In this document: positions 33,058 through 43,259 of the stretch, piece after piece
How the letters are laid out: every line of letters starts with the position of its first letter
Position numbering within the stretch: position 1 is the first letter of the stretch
Assembly (NCBI RefSeq): GCF_003319115.1
Contig: NZ_QOHF01000007.1
Location: forward strand, 124,001 to 188,000
Direction of reading: 5' to 3'
Source of the DNA: Geodermatophilus sp. TF02-6
GTDB lineage: Bacteria > Actinomycetota > Actinomycetes > Mycobacteriales > Geodermatophilaceae
Length of the DNA: 64,000 bases
Position numbers and translations under genes: made by a program
Notes under the pieces: generated by a model
What the model was told of the DNA's origin: nothing
The model's input: the letters and a program-made list of their open reading frames with translations, nothing else
The model's database searches: none

Positions 33058-34203
33058 CTAGAGGCCCATCGCGCGGCCGATGATCTCCCGCATGATCTCG
33101 TTGGTGCCGCCGTAGATGGGCTGGATGCGCGCGTCCCGCCAGGCCTTGGAGACCGGGTACTCGTCCATGTACCCGTAGCCGCCGTGCAGCTGCAGGCAGC
33201 GGTCGGCCACCGTGTTCTGCAACTCGGTGGTCCAGTACTTGGCCATCGCCGCGTCCACGGCGGTCAGCTCTCCGGCGTCGAGCTGCCGCACGCACTCGTC
33301 GACGAAGGTGCGGGCGATGGTCACCTCGGTCTGCAGCTCGGCGAGGACGAAGCGGGTGTTCTGGAAGCGGGCGACCGGCTGCCCGAACGCGGTGCGGGAG
33401 GTGACGTACTCGCGGGTGTAGGCCAGCACGGTCTCGGCCGACGCGACCGCCCCGACGGCGATGGACAGCCGCTCCTGCGGCAGGTTCTCCATGAGGTGGT
33501 AGAAGCCGCGGTTCTCCGTCCCGAGCAGGTTCTCCGCCGGCACCCGGACACCGTCGAAGAACAGTTCCGCGGTGTCCTGCGCCTTGAGGCCCACCTTCTC
33601 CAGGTTGCGGCCGCGGGTGAAGCCCGGCACGTCCCGCTCCACCACGAGCAGGCTCAAGCCCTTGGCGCCGGGTGCCTCGGGGTCGGTGCGGGCCACGACG
33701 ACGACCAGGTCGGCGTTGATCCCGTTGGTGATGAAGGTCTTGGCGCCGTGGAGCACCCAGGCGTCGCCGTCGCGGCGGGCCGTCGTCCGGACCCCCTGCA
33801 GGTCGCTCCCCGCACTCGGCTCGGTCATCGCGATGGCGGTGATCAGCTCTCCGCTGCAGAAGCCGGGCAGCCACCGCTGCTTCTGCTCCTCCGTGCCGAG
33901 GTCGCGCAGGTAGGGGCCGACGACGTCGTTGTGCAGGGAGAAGCCGACGCCGGTGGCGCCGATGCGCATGAGCTCCTCGTCGACCACCGCCTGGTAGCGG
34001 AAGTCGCGGACGCCCCCGCCGCCGTACCGCTCGTCCATGTCGGTGCCGAGCAGGCCCTGTGCCCCCGCCGAGGTCCACACCTCGCGCGGGACGATGCCGT
34101 CGGCCTCCCACCGGTCGTGGAAGGGCACCACGTTCTTCTCGGCCCAGGCACGGACCATCTGCCGGAAGTCCTCGTGCTCGGCCTCGTACAGGGAACGGCG
34201 CAT
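33058..34203 (-). CDS. acyl-CoA dehydrogenase
   Basis: A 381-residue FAD-dependent dehydrogenase of fatty-acyl-CoA or branched acyl-CoA. The FAD/substrate segments AIAMTEPSAGSDLQGVRTTA and TFITNGINADLVVVVARTD are present. The end LQLHGGYGYMDEYPVSKAWR and PIYGGTNEIMREIIGRAMGL follow the family. The YGGT motif, rather than YEGT, resembles long-chain-type enzymes, so the catalytic base is not at the medium-chain position. The ATG at 34203 follows a longer open frame without support. It is divergent from lhr. Confidence 0.93.
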   Translation of the reverse strand: MRRSLYEAEHEDFRQMVRAWAEKNVVPFHDRWEADGIVPREVWTSAGAQGLLGTDMDERYGGGGVRDFRYQAVVDEELMRIGATGVGFSLHNDVVGPYLRDLGTEEQKQRWLPGFCSGELITAIAMTEPSAGSDLQGVRTTARRDGDAWVLHGAKTFITNGINADLVVVVARTDPEAPGAKGLSLLVVERDVPGFTRGRNLEKVGLKAQDTAELFFDGVRVPAENLLGTENRGFYHLMENLPQERLSIAVGAVASAETVLAYTREYVTSRTAFGQPVARFQNTRFVLAELQTEVTIARTFVDECVRQLDAGELTAVDAAMAKYWTTELQNTVADRCLQLHGGYGYMDEYPVSKAWRDARIQPIYGGTNEIMREIIGRAMGL

Positions 34204-34394
34204 GGCCGCCAGTGTGCCCGACGCCACTGCCGTCGCCGGCCCCCGTCCGCGCAGGACGGGACGCCGGTCCGCCACCCCCGGAGGAGGTCTGCGCCCAGCG
34301 GCGACCGGGGAGGCCGGTGCGCGGACCGGGTGGGACCGTCCCGCACGGTCCGCGCAGGCCAGCGGAGTGTCGTCCCCCTGTGGACACTGGACCC

Positions 34395-37300
34395 GTGCCC
34401 GCCCGCCCGTCCGCTCTCGACCGGTTCTCCGAGCCCACCCGGGCCTGGTTCACCGGCGCCTTCGCCGAGCCCACCGCCGCCCAGGAGGGCGCGTGGCAGG
34501 CCATCAGCAGCGGCGGGCACGCCCTGGTGGTGGCCCCCACCGGGTCCGGCAAGACGCTGGCCGCCTTCCTCTGGTCGCTCGACCGGCTGGCCGGCGCACC
34601 ACCGCCGGCCGACGAACGGGCTCGCTGCCGGGTGCTCTACGTCTCCCCGCTCAAGGCGCTGGCCGTCGACGTCGAGCGCAACCTGCGGGCGCCGCTGGCC
34701 GGCATCGGGCAGGCCGCGGCCCGACTCGGCCTGCCCCGCCCGGAGATCGGCGTCGGCATCCGGTCCGGCGACACCCCGGCCGACGAGCGGCGCGCCTTCG
34801 CCCGGCGGCCTCCCGACATCCTCATCACCACCCCCGAGTCGCTGTTCCTGCTGCTCACCAGCGCGGCGCGGGAGGCGCTGCGCGGCGTCGAGACGGTCAT
34901 CGTCGACGAGGTGCACGCGGTGGCCGACAGCAAACGCGGCGCGCACCTGGCCGTCTCCCTCGACCGGCTCGACGAGCTGCTGGAGCGCCCGGCGCAGCGG
35001 ATCGGTCTGTCGGCGACGGTGCGCCCCGTCGAGGAGGTGGCCACCTTCCTGGCCGGAGGCCGGCCGGTGGCGGTGGTCGCGCCCGGCTCGGCCAAGGAGT
35101 GGGACCTCTCCGTCGTCGTCCCCGTCGAGGACATGAGCAGCCTGGGACAGCCCACCGGCGAGCTGGCGGGCTCCGCGGCGGGCGACCAGCCGCGGACGTC
35201 GATCTGGCCGGCGGTGGAGGAGCGGGTGCTCGACCTGGTGCAGGCGCACCGCAGCACCATCGTCTTCGCCAACTCCCGGCGGCTGGCCGAGCGGCTGACC
35301 AGCCGGCTCAACGAGCTGGCCTACGAGCGGGCGACCGGCGAACCGGTCCCGCCCGGCACCAACGCCGCCGCGCTGATGGCGCAGGCCGGTTCCGGCGGCG
35401 GGGTCCCCGAGGGCGTGCAGCCGGTCGCCGCCGCCCACCACGGCTCGGTCTCCCGCGAGCAGCGGGCGGTCGTCGAGGAGGCGCTGAAGTCCGGCCGGCT
35501 GCCGGCGGTGGTGGCGACCTCCAGCCTGGAGCTCGGCATCGACATGGGGTCGGTCGACCTCGTCGTCCAGGTCGAGGCGCCGCCCACGGTCGCCTCGGGG
35601 CTGCAGCGGGTGGGGCGGGCCGGGCACCAGGTGGGCGCGGTCAGCCGCGGCGTGCTGTTCCCCAAGTACCGCGGCGACCTGGTGCAGTGCGCGCTGGTCG
35701 CCGAGCGGATGCGGGCCGGCGCCATCGAGTCCATCCGCTACCTGCGCAACCCGCTCGACGTCCTCGCCCAGCAGGTGGTCGCGATCGTCTCCGAGCGGCC
35801 GCGCACCGTCGACGAGGTCGCCGCGCTGGTCCGCCGTTCGGCGCCGTTCGCCTCGCTGCCGGACTCCGCGCTGCACGCGGTGCTCGACATGCTGGCCGGC
35901 CGCTACCCGTCCGACGCCTTCGCCGAGCTGCGCCCGCGGCTGACCTGGGACCGGGTCACCGACACGCTCACCGCGCGGGCCGGCGCCCAGCGGCTGGCGG
36001 TCACCAGCGGCGGCACCATCCCCGACCGCGGCCTGTTCGGCGTCTTCCTCGTCGGCGGGGAGGACAGCAGGGGCGGCCGGCGGGTCGGCGAGCTCGACGA
36101 GGAGATGGTCTACGAGTCGCGGGTGGGCGACGTGTTCCTGCTCGGCTCCTCCTCGTGGCGGATCGAGGAGATCACCCACGACCGGGTGCTGGTCAGCCCG
36201 GCTCCCGGGCAGCCCGGGAAGATGCCGTTCTGGCACGGCGACGCGCCGGGGCGGCCCCTGGAGCTCGGCCGGGCGCTGGGCGCCTTCCTGCGCGAGGTCG
36301 GCTCGGCGACACCCGAGGCCGGACGGGAACGCGCGCGGGCCGCCGGCCTCGACGAGTGGGGTGCGGCGAACCTGCTGGCCTACCTGGCCGAGCAGAAGCA
36401 GGTCACCGGTCACCTGCCCGACGACCGCACCCTGCTGGTGGAGCGCTTCCGCGACGAGCTCGGCGACTGGCGGCTGGTCGTCCACTCCCCCTTCGGCGCT
36501 CAGGTCAACGCCCCGTGGGCGCTGGTGCTCGCCGCCCGGCTGCGGGAGCGCTACGGCGTCGACGTCGGCTCCATGCACTCCGACGACGGCATCGTGCTGC
36601 GGCTGCCCGACACCACCGGTGAGCCGCCGGAGGCCGACCTCGCCGTCCTGGACCCGGACGACGTGGAGCGGGAGGTGACCGCCGAGGTGGGCACCTCGGC
36701 GCTGTTCGCCAGCCGGTTCCGCGAGTGCGCCGCGCGGGCGCTGCTGCTGCCGCGCCGCGACCCGCGCCGGCGCACCCCGCTGTGGCAGCAGCGCCAGCGC
36801 GCCGCCCAGCTGCTCTCGGTGGCCAGCGAGTTCTCGAGCTTCCCCATCACCCTCGAGGCCGCCCGCGAGGTGCTGCAGGACGTCTACGACGTGCCGGGCC
36901 TGGTCGAGTTGATGCGCGACGTGCGCTCCCGCCGGGTGCGGGTGGTGGACGTGCAGACGCAGTCGGCCTCGCCCTTCGCGCAGTCGCTGCTGTTCGGCTA
37001 CGTCGGCCAGTTCCTCTACGAGGGCGACGCCCCGCTCGCCGAGCGCCGCGCCCAGGCCCTCGCGCTCGACACCGGCCTGCTCGCCGAGCTGCTGGGCCGC
37101 TCCGAGCTGCGTGAGCTGCTCGACGCCGAGGCGCTGGCCGAGGTGGAGGCCGAGCTGCAGCGGCTGCCCGCCGAGCGCCACCCTCGCGACGTGGACGGCG
37201 CCGCCGACCTGCTGCGCATCGTCGGCGACCTGACCCCCGCCGAGGCCGCCGCCCGTGGGGTGGGCCGCGAGTGGCTCGACGAGCTGGTCGCCGCCCGCCG

Positions 37301-39044
37301 CGCCCTGGTGGTCCGGATCGCCGGCGAGGAGCGGTACGTCGCCATCGAGGACGCCGGCCGGCTGCGCGACGCGCTCGGCACCGCGCTGCCGGTGGGGGTG
37401 CCGGAGGTGTTCACCGAGCCGGTGCCCGACCCGCTCGGTGACCTCGTCGGCCGTTACGCGCGCACCCACGGCCCCTTCCAGCCCGGCGAGGTGGCCTCGC
37501 GTCTCGGGCTGGGCGTCGCGGTGGTGACCGCCACCGTGCAGCGGCTGGTCGGCACCGGCCGGCTGGTCACCGGCGAGTTCCGCCCGGGCGGCACCGGTCA
37601 GGAGTGGTGCGACGCCGACGTGCTGCGGTCGGTCCGCCGGCGCAGCCTGGCCCGGCTTCGCCAGGAGGTCGAGCCGGTGTCGGTGGACACGCTGGCCCGG
37701 TTCACCCCGGCCTGGCAGTCGGTGGGCAGCCGGATGCGCGGCCCGGACGGCGTCCTGGCCGCCGTCGAGCAGCTGGCCGGCGCGCTGGTACCGGCCAGCG
37801 CGCTGGAGTCGCTGGTGCTGCCGGCCCGGGTCCGCGACTACTCCCCGGCGATGCTCGACGAGCTGACCAGCGCCGGGGAGGTCCTGTGGGCCGGCGCCGG
37901 AGGGCTGCCCGGCGGCGACGGCTGGATCAGCCTCGTCCCCGCCGACCTCGCGCCGCTGCTGCTGCCCGACCCGCTGGAGCTGCCGGAGGCGGGGCCGGCG
38001 GTCCTCGAGCACCTCTCCGGCGGTCAGGCGGTGTTCTTCCGCGGCCTGTCCGACCTCGTCGGTCAGGCTGTCGGCTCCACCGACGACGCGGCGCTGGTCG
38101 ACCTCGTCTGGGACCTGGTCTGGGCCGGGGTGCTCACCAACGACACCCTGGCGCCGCTGCGCACGCGGCTGGCCGGTGGCGGGACGCACCGGCAGCCCGC
38201 GCCGCCACGGGCCCGGCTGGACCGCACCCGCTACGGCCGGACCCGGCTGGGCCGGCCCGCCATGCCCACCCGCACCGGGCCGCCCACGGTGGCCGGCCGG
38301 TGGTCGCGGCTGCCCGACCGGGAGGCCAACCCCACCAAGCGGACGACCGCCCGCGCCGAGGCGCTGCTGGAACGGCACGGCGTGCTCACCCGGGGCGCGG
38401 TGATGGCCGAGCAGGTCCCCGGCGGGTTCTCCGCGGTGTACCCGGTGCTGCGCGCGTTCGAGGAGAACGGCCGGGCGCGGCGCGGCTACTTCGTGGAGAC
38501 CCTCGGCGCCGCCCAGTTCGGCACCCCGGGATCGGTCGACCGGCTGCGCGGCTTCGCCGCACCCGACCGGGTGCCCACCGGGGCGGTGGTGCTCGCGGCG
38601 ACCGACCCGGCCAACGTCTACGGCGCCGCGCTGCCCTGGCCGGAGCGACCAGCCGCGGAGGCGGAGCGACCAGCCGCGGAGGCGGAGCGACCAGCCGCGG
38701 AGGCGGAGTCCGTGGACGTCGGCGAGGGCACCGGCGGCGGACGACGAGCGGCCGCCGGACACCGGGCCGGGCGCAAGGCCGGAGCTCTCGTGGTGCTGGT
38801 CGACGGCGACCTCGTCCTCTACGTCGAACGCGGCGGCAAGACGCTGCTGTCCTGGACCGATGAGGAGACGGTGTTGAAGGAGGCGACCACGGCGCTCTCG
38901 AGTGCGGTCGCCGCGGGTGCGCTGGGCCGGATGGTGGTGCAGAAGGCCGACGGCGCCTCGGTGCACGAGTCGACCCCGCTGTCGGCGGCGCTGCAGGCCG
39001 CCGGCTTCGCCGCCACTCCACGCGGCCTGCGTCTGCGCGCCTGA
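34395..39044 (+). CDS. lhr: ATP-dependent helicase Lhr
   Basis: A 1549-residue superfamily 2 helicase that translocates 3' to 5' on single-stranded DNA and unwinds RNA-DNA hybrids in repair. The Walker A is PTGSGKT (residues 48-54), the box is DEVH (171-174), then GLSATVRP and QRVGRAGHQVGAVSRG. A very long C-terminal part (WH, beta-barrel and effector domain) is present as in mycobacterial Lhr. A threefold repeat ERPAAEA near residue 1420 extends a linker. The GTG at 34395 gives a family-like N-terminus. It is followed by nei, a conserved repair pair. Confidence 0.97.
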   Translation: MPARPSALDRFSEPTRAWFTGAFAEPTAAQEGAWQAISSGGHALVVAPTGSGKTLAAFLWSLDRLAGAPPPADERARCRVLYVSPLKALAVDVERNLRAPLAGIGQAAARLGLPRPEIGVGIRSGDTPADERRAFARRPPDILITTPESLFLLLTSAAREALRGVETVIVDEVHAVADSKRGAHLAVSLDRLDELLERPAQRIGLSATVRPVEEVATFLAGGRPVAVVAPGSAKEWDLSVVVPVEDMSSLGQPTGELAGSAAGDQPRTSIWPAVEERVLDLVQAHRSTIVFANSRRLAERLTSRLNELAYERATGEPVPPGTNAAALMAQAGSGGGVPEGVQPVAAAHHGSVSREQRAVVEEALKSGRLPAVVATSSLELGIDMGSVDLVVQVEAPPTVASGLQRVGRAGHQVGAVSRGVLFPKYRGDLVQCALVAERMRAGAIESIRYLRNPLDVLAQQVVAIVSERPRTVDEVAALVRRSAPFASLPDSALHAVLDMLAGRYPSDAFAELRPRLTWDRVTDTLTARAGAQRLAVTSGGTIPDRGLFGVFLVGGEDSRGGRRVGELDEEMVYESRVGDVFLLGSSSWRIEEITHDRVLVSPAPGQPGKMPFWHGDAPGRPLELGRALGAFLREVGSATPEAGRERARAAGLDEWGAANLLAYLAEQKQVTGHLPDDRTLLVERFRDELGDWRLVVHSPFGAQVNAPWALVLAARLRERYGVDVGSMHSDDGIVLRLPDTTGEPPEADLAVLDPDDVEREVTAEVGTSALFASRFRECAARALLLPRRDPRRRTPLWQQRQRAAQLLSVASEFSSFPITLEAAREVLQDVYDVPGLVELMRDVRSRRVRVVDVQTQSASPFAQSLLFGYVGQFLYEGDAPLAERRAQALALDTGLLAELLGRSELRELLDAEALAEVEAELQRLPAERHPRDVDGAADLLRIVGDLTPAEAAARGVGREWLDELVAARRALVVRIAGEERYVAIEDAGRLRDALGTALPVGVPEVFTEPVPDPLGDLVGRYARTHGPFQPGEVASRLGLGVAVVTATVQRLVGTGRLVTGEFRPGGTGQEWCDADVLRSVRRRSLARLRQEVEPVSVDTLARFTPAWQSVGSRMRGPDGVLAAVEQLAGALVPASALESLVLPARVRDYSPAMLDELTSAGEVLWAGAGGLPGGDGWISLVPADLAPLLLPDPLELPEAGPAVLEHLSGGQAVFFRGLSDLVGQAVGSTDDAALVDLVWDLVWAGVLTNDTLAPLRTRLAGGGTHRQPAPPRARLDRTRYGRTRLGRPAMPTRTGPPTVAGRWSRLPDREANPTKRTTARAEALLERHGVLTRGAVMAEQVPGGFSAVYPVLRAFEENGRARRGYFVETLGAAQFGTPGSVDRLRGFAAPDRVPTGAVVLAATDPANVYGAALPWPERPAAEAERPAAEAERPAAEAESVDVGEGTGGGRRAAAGHRAGRKAGALVVLVDGDLVLYVERGGKTLLSWTDEETVLKEATTALSSAVAAGALGRMVVQKADGASVHESTPLSAALQAAGFAATPRGLRLRA
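38641..38703 (+). repeat. three perfect 21-bp tandem repeats inside lhr
   Basis: CGGAGCGACCAGCCGCGGAG plus one G is repeated three times without a mismatch. It encodes ERPAAEA three times in a hydrophilic linker before the C-terminal domain, so copy-number change would be tolerated. Confidence 0.9.
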
Positions 39045-39243
39045 ACCGGCGGCTCGGGCAGGCCGGCCGCGACCGGTGTCCGCAGGTCAGCACCGCACCG
39101 GCTCCGCTCCCCGCAGGTCCGGCACGGCGGCGCCCCGGTACCGGCCCGAGGAGCAGGCCGCCCAGCCGCAGGTCAGCTGCTACGAGTGCGAGCGGCTCCC
39201 AGCAGGTCAGCGGCCCGCGCGCCGGACAGGGGACACTGGCACC

Positions 39244-40098
39244 GTGCCCGAGGGAGACACCGTCTATCTGGCGGCCAAGCGCATGAACACCGCGCTCGCC
39301 GGCGCCACCCTGCGCCGCGGTGAGCTCCGCGTACCCCAGCTGGCCGCCACCGACCTCGCCGGCCGCACCGTCCGCGAGGTCGTCCCCCGGGGCAAGCACA
39401 TGCTCATCCGCCTGGCCGACGGGTGGACCCTGCGCACCCACTTCCGCATGGACGGCAGCTGGCACATCTACCGTCGGGGTGCGAGGTGGCGCGGCGGTCC
39501 GGCCTTCGCCGTCCGGGCGGTGCTGGCCACCGACGCGTGGGAGTGCGTCGGTTACCGGCTGCACGACGTGGCGATGGTCCGCACCGCGCACGAGGACCAG
39601 CTGGTCGGGCACCTCGGCCCCGACGTCCTGGGCCCCGACTGGGACCTCGAGGAGGCGCTGCGTCGCCTGCGGGCGGACCCCGACGAGCAGATCGGCGCCG
39701 CGCTGCTCGACCAGCGCAACCTGGCCGGCATCGGCAACCTGTACAAGGTCGAGTCGCTGTTCGTCTGCGGCGTCCACCCGTGGACCAGGGTGGCCGACGT
39801 CGCCGACCTGCCCGGGCTGGTGGAGCGGGCCCGCACCCTCATGCTGGCCAACCGCGAGCACCCGGAACAGAGCACCACCGGTGACCTGCGCCGCGGCCAG
39901 GACCACTGGGTCTACGGGCGCAAGGACCGTCCGTGCCGGCGCTGCGGCACCCCCATCCTGCGCGGCGACCAGGAACCGGACCAGCAGGAGCGGGTCACGT
40001 ACTGGTGCCCGCACTGCCAGGCCGCCCGCTCCCCGATCGACCCCGCCGCCCGCACGGGCGAGCCCGGCCGGCCTCCTCCGCTCGCCGGGGCGACCTGA
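39244..40098 (+). CDS. nei: Fpg/Nei-family DNA glycosylase (endonuclease VIII-like)
   Basis: A 284-residue base-excision enzyme for oxidised bases. The N-terminus VPEGDTVYLAAKRM supplies the catalytic Pro (after removal of the first residue) and Glu. The H2TH region is AALLDQRNLAGIGNLYKVES, and the zinc finger is CRRCGTPI with CPHC. The GTG at 39244 places PEGD directly at the start, which the chemistry requires. It lies 199 bp after lhr, as in other actinobacteria. Confidence 0.95.
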   Translation: MPEGDTVYLAAKRMNTALAGATLRRGELRVPQLAATDLAGRTVREVVPRGKHMLIRLADGWTLRTHFRMDGSWHIYRRGARWRGGPAFAVRAVLATDAWECVGYRLHDVAMVRTAHEDQLVGHLGPDVLGPDWDLEEALRRLRADPDEQIGAALLDQRNLAGIGNLYKVESLFVCGVHPWTRVADVADLPGLVERARTLMLANREHPEQSTTGDLRRGQDHWVYGRKDRPCRRCGTPILRGDQEPDQQERVTYWCPHCQAARSPIDPAARTGEPGRPPPLAGAT

Positions 40099-40102
40099 GA
40101 GG

Positions 40103-40223
40103 GGACCCGGCCCCCTTGAGAAGGACCCCGTCCCCCTCACCCCTCGCATGCTCGGAGCGGGCCTCCGGACGGGGCCATCTGAGGCTCGCGGCGGCCCTCT
40201 GGACGGGGCCTGCCCTGGAGGGG
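40103..40223. repeat. intergenic palindromic repeat, copy 3
   Basis: It lies between convergent nei and the PspA-like gene. The family core reads on the minus strand at 40135-40154 (CGAGCATGCGAGGGGTGAGG). GGACGGGGCC occurs at 40167 and again at 40201, and the former can pair with the GGACCCCGTCC at 40123-40133 with one bulge. An outer GGCCCCCT pairs near the end with AGGGGGCC. Probably a terminator for both genes. Confidence 0.7.
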
Positions 40224-40229
40224 GCCGCG

Positions 40230-41096
40230 TCAGGCGCCCTGCTGCTCCGGGCGTTGCACCGGCTCGGCCACCGGGGGGGCGTCGGGCTGCTGCACCGACG
40301 AGGAACCCTCCTCGAGCGCGCCGGCCACCGCGGGGCCGCCGGTCACCGCCTGCTGGCCCGAGCCGGTCACCGCCGGCTGCCCCATCGAGGCGCGGATCTG
40401 GTCGAGACGAGAGGCGCCGGCGACGTCCAGGGTGGCCTTCTGCACCTCGAGCATCCGGCCCTCGACCGAGGTCTGCGCCAGTTCGGCCTGCCCCAGGGCG
40501 TTGGCGTAGCGCCGCTCGATCTTGTCCCGGACCTCCCCCAGGCTCGGGGTGTTGCCCGGCGCGGCGAGCTCGTTGACCTGGCGCATCGACGCGGCCACGT
40601 GCTCCTGCATGCGCGCCTGCTCGAGCTGGCTCATCAGCTTGGTCCGCTCGGCCAGCGTCGTCTGCAGCCGCATCCGGCTCTGCTCCACCGCGCCGCGGGC
40701 CTGCTCGGCGGCCTGCAGCGCCTCGTCGTGGCTGCGCTTGAGGTCCTCCATCGCCTGCTCGGCCGCGACCAGCTGGGTGGCGAACGCCTGTGCGGCGTTC
40801 TCGTACTCGGCCGCCTTGGCCGCGTCCCCGGAGACCCGGGCCCGGTCGGCCAGCACCAGCGCCTGCCGCGCGGAGGCCTGCAGCTTCTCCACCTCGCCGA
40901 GCTGCCGGTTGAGCCGCATCTCCAGCTGGCGCTGGTTGCCCAGCACGGCCGCGGCCTGGTTGGCCAGGGCCTGGTGCCGCTGCTGCTCGGCCTCGATCGC
41001 CTGCTGGATCTGGATCTTCGGGTCGGCCTTCTCGTCGATCTTGGCGTTGGCGGAGGCCGTGAGGTACCTCCACAGCTTCACGAACGGGTTGGGCAT
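40230..41096 (-). CDS. pspA: PspA/IM30-family membrane-stress protein
   Basis: A 288-residue, mostly alpha-helical coiled-coil protein ([40 protein letters not shown]) typical of PspA/IM30, which binds inner leaflets and protects the membrane. A Gln/Pro/Val-rich tail of about 50 residues is extra. The ATG at 41096 follows AGGAGG five bases upstream. It is divergent from the PfkB kinase. Confidence 0.92.
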   Translation of the reverse strand: MPNPFVKLWRYLTASANAKIDEKADPKIQIQQAIEAEQQRHQALANQAAAVLGNQRQLEMRLNRQLGEVEKLQASARQALVLADRARVSGDAAKAAEYENAAQAFATQLVAAEQAMEDLKRSHDEALQAAEQARGAVEQSRMRLQTTLAERTKLMSQLEQARMQEHVAASMRQVNELAAPGNTPSLGEVRDKIERRYANALGQAELAQTSVEGRMLEVQKATLDVAGASRLDQIRASMGQPAVTGSGQQAVTGGPAVAGALEEGSSSVQQPDAPPVAEPVQRPEQQGA

Positions 41097-41243
41097 CAGT
41101 CCTCCTGCGCAGGTCGCGGATCGTCCGCCGGTGGGTCCCGCCCGGCGGGCCGCAGCGATCGTCGTCACGTTCATCGTCCCAGGTGCCCGCACCTGCGAGC
41201 CACCAGAGGCGCCCGCGGACGGTTGCCTCGTTAGGGTCGCGAC

Positions 41244-42260
41244 GTGTCCAGCGAGAAGCCGGTGCTGAGCGTCCTCGGCGAGCTCGTCGTCGATCTGCTG
41301 CCCGACCTGGGAGCCGGGGCCGGCCCCGAGGGCACCGCCCCCCGCTACGTCGCCCGCCCCGGCGGCAACGCGCTCAACGTCGCCGTCGCCGCCGGACGCC
41401 TCGGCGTCCCGGTGCGCCTGCTGGCCCGACTGGGCGCCGGGCCGCTGGCCCCGGGGTTGCGCCGGCACGCCGAGCTGGCCGGTGTGGATCCCGGCGGGTT
41501 GGTGCCGGCCGTCGAGCCGGTCAGCCTCGCGGTGGTCGGCCTGCGTCCCGACGGCTCCCCGCACTTCGGCTTCCACGTCCTGGGCGCGGCCGACTGGCAG
41601 TGGACCGACGACGAGCTCGCCGCCGTGGTCCCGCCGGGGACGGCGGTCCTGCACGTCGGCTCCATCTCGAGCTGGACGCCGCCCGGCTGCGAGGCGATCG
41701 CCCGGTTGGTGGAGAAGGTCGCCGCCGACGGCACCGCCCTGGTCAGCGTCGACCCCAACATCCGGCCGGTGCTCGCCGACGGCCCGGTCGGGACGGCGCT
41801 GGGCAACTCCTCCACCGAGGTCAGAGCCCGCCTCGACCGGCTGCTGGCCCGCGCCGACGTCGTCAAGCTCAGCACCGAGGACCTCGCCTGGCTCGAGCCC
41901 GACGCCGTCGACGACCTCGACGGGACGGCGCTGCGCTGGGCCGATCGCGGTGCCGCGCTGGTGCTGCTCACCGACGGCGCGGCGCCGCTGCGGGTGGCCC
42001 GCCCCGGCCGCGCCCTGCTCTACCGCGAGCCGCCCCGGGTCCCCGTCGCCGACGCCGTGGGGGCCGGTGACTCGCTCGCCGCGGGGCTGTTCGCCGGCCT
42101 GCTCGGCGCGGGGGTCACCACGCGCCGGCAGCTGGAGGAGCTGCCCGACGAGGAGCTCCTGCCGATCCTCGACGACGCCGTGCTCGTCGCCGCCCTCACC
42201 TGCACCCGGGTGGGCGCGGACCCGCCGACCCGCGACGACCTGGCGGCGGTCCGCCGGTGA
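41244..42260 (+). CDS. PfkB-family carbohydrate kinase
   Basis: A 338-residue ribokinase-fold sugar kinase. The N-terminal signature is [20 protein letters not shown]. The C-terminal signature [20 protein letters not shown] contains the anion hole and catalytic Asp. Fructokinase-like, but the sugar is not fixed by sequence. It has a GTG start 147 bp from the divergent pspA gene. Confidence 0.9.
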   Translation: MSSEKPVLSVLGELVVDLLPDLGAGAGPEGTAPRYVARPGGNALNVAVAAGRLGVPVRLLARLGAGPLAPGLRRHAELAGVDPGGLVPAVEPVSLAVVGLRPDGSPHFGFHVLGAADWQWTDDELAAVVPPGTAVLHVGSISSWTPPGCEAIARLVEKVAADGTALVSVDPNIRPVLADGPVGTALGNSSTEVRARLDRLLARADVVKLSTEDLAWLEPDAVDDLDGTALRWADRGAALVLLTDGAAPLRVARPGRALLYREPPRVPVADAVGAGDSLAAGLFAGLLGAGVTTRRQLEELPDEELLPILDDAVLVAALTCTRVGADPPTRDDLAAVRR

Positions 42261-42263
42261 GCC

Positions 42264-42412
42264 CCCGGCGGCGGCGAGCGGAGCGCGCTGCTGCGCCGCT
42301 TCCCACGCCGCTGCGGGCCTGCCACCGTCGAGGACCTGGCCGCCTGGGTCGGGATCACGCCTCCGACTGCCAGGAGTCGCCCCGCTCGGCGTGCTGCTGG
42401 CGTTCGGGTCCG
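42264..42412 (+). pseudogene. relic of a winged-helix (HTH_42/YcaQ-type) gene
   Basis: After the kinase stop a frame without a start encodes [20 protein letters not shown] followed by [13 protein letters not shown]. This resembles the domain segment RYLxxYGPATxxDLAxWxGL of winged-helix DNA-binding proteins of the HTH_42 family. The rest of a roughly 350-residue protein is missing and downstream sequence turns low-complexity. It is best read as the remnant of a deleted gene. A full-length relative lies at 61896-63104. Confidence 0.5.
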
Positions 42413-42498
42413 CCTCCGGTTCCTGTGCCGGGTCGTGGAGAAGGGTACCGAGGTGGTGACGGCCATCCGCGCGTTCGGCGCGGTCGTCGCCCGTCGGG

Positions 42499-42978
42499 CT
42501 ACCTGCGCTCGCCGCGGTCGTGTGTGCGTTGGTGCATCGTGGCAACGGCGGAGGTGCCGAACGCGGCCAGGTCGAGCAGCACCCGCGCGACGTGCCGCCG
42601 TTCCCACGACCGACGGATCTCCGCCCACCCGGCCGCGTCACCATCGGGCGGATAGGCAACGGTGCGTGCGTTGAGGGGGAGCTGGCCGACCACGGTGATC
42701 CCCAGCATCACCGCGGTGCAGGCCGCGGCCGCGACGGCCAGCCGAGAGCCTGGTGCACCTCGTCGATCCACGGCCGCCGCGGTCGTGGCGACCACGGTGC
42801 CGACCATGTAGAACGGCATGATCGTGCCGAGCCGGGTGGTGAGCGCCCGCTCCGCCTCGATCTCGGCGCTCAACGGCAAGCTCCTCAGGGCCGGATGGGA
42901 TGCCATCAGGGTCCCCACCTCGTTGCCTGCCAACAGACCCGTCGTCACCAGTCCGGCGAGCTGGACGGACTTCCTCAC
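42499..42978 (-). CDS. DUF1772 (anthrone-oxygenase-like) membrane protein
   Basis: A 159-residue protein with four hydrophobic segments ([60 protein letters not shown]). [20 protein letters not shown] near the end matches the DUF1772 family. The GTG at 42978 follows AGAGGAG. Function unknown. It stands alone between the kinase and the sugar importer. Confidence 0.75.
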   Translation of the reverse strand: MRKSVQLAGLVTTGLLAGNEVGTLMASHPALRSLPLSAEIEAERALTTRLGTIMPFYMVGTVVATTAAAVDRRGAPGSRLAVAAAACTAVMLGITVVGQLPLNARTVAYPPDGDAAGWAEIRRSWERRHVARVLLDLAAFGTSAVATMHQRTHDRGERR

Positions 42979-43024
42979 GTCATCCGCTCCTCTTCGTCCC
43001 CGCCACCGGTGCCGCACCCGCGGC

Positions 43025-43258
43025 AACCGTCCACCGCCGGCGGCGGCCCCCTGCAGGTGGACGGGCCCCCTCCTGCCCACCCCTCGGAGAAGGACCCCCT
43101 TGCCCCCCACCGCTCGCAAGCTCGCGGCGGGACCCTGCAAGGGGGCCGAGGTCCTTCGACGAAGGGCTCGGGGGGTCCTTCTGCCTGCAGAGGAGCCGGC
43201 GGCGCCCGGGAGGGGGCCGGACGCGAGCCTGTGCGTGGTGGGGGCAGGGGGGTCCTTG
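43025..43258. repeat. intergenic palindromic repeat, copy 4 (double)
   Basis: About 230 bases without a gene, downstream of the sugar ABC ATPase. It holds two family cores: 43105-43124 on the minus strand, identical over 20 bases to copy 1, and 43224-43243 on the plus strand (CGAGCCTGTGCGTGGTGGGG). GAAGGACCCCC near 43090 can pair with GGGGGGTCCTT near 43248 over about 20 bases of nearly palindromic sequence. Confidence 0.8.
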
Positions 43259-43259
43259 C

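Noticed and set aside
33843-38966. A 1707-residue open frame on the minus strand
   Set aside because: It is antisense to lhr, rich in Arg, Gly, His and Pro, and lacks any domain. High GC suppresses stops in shadow frames.
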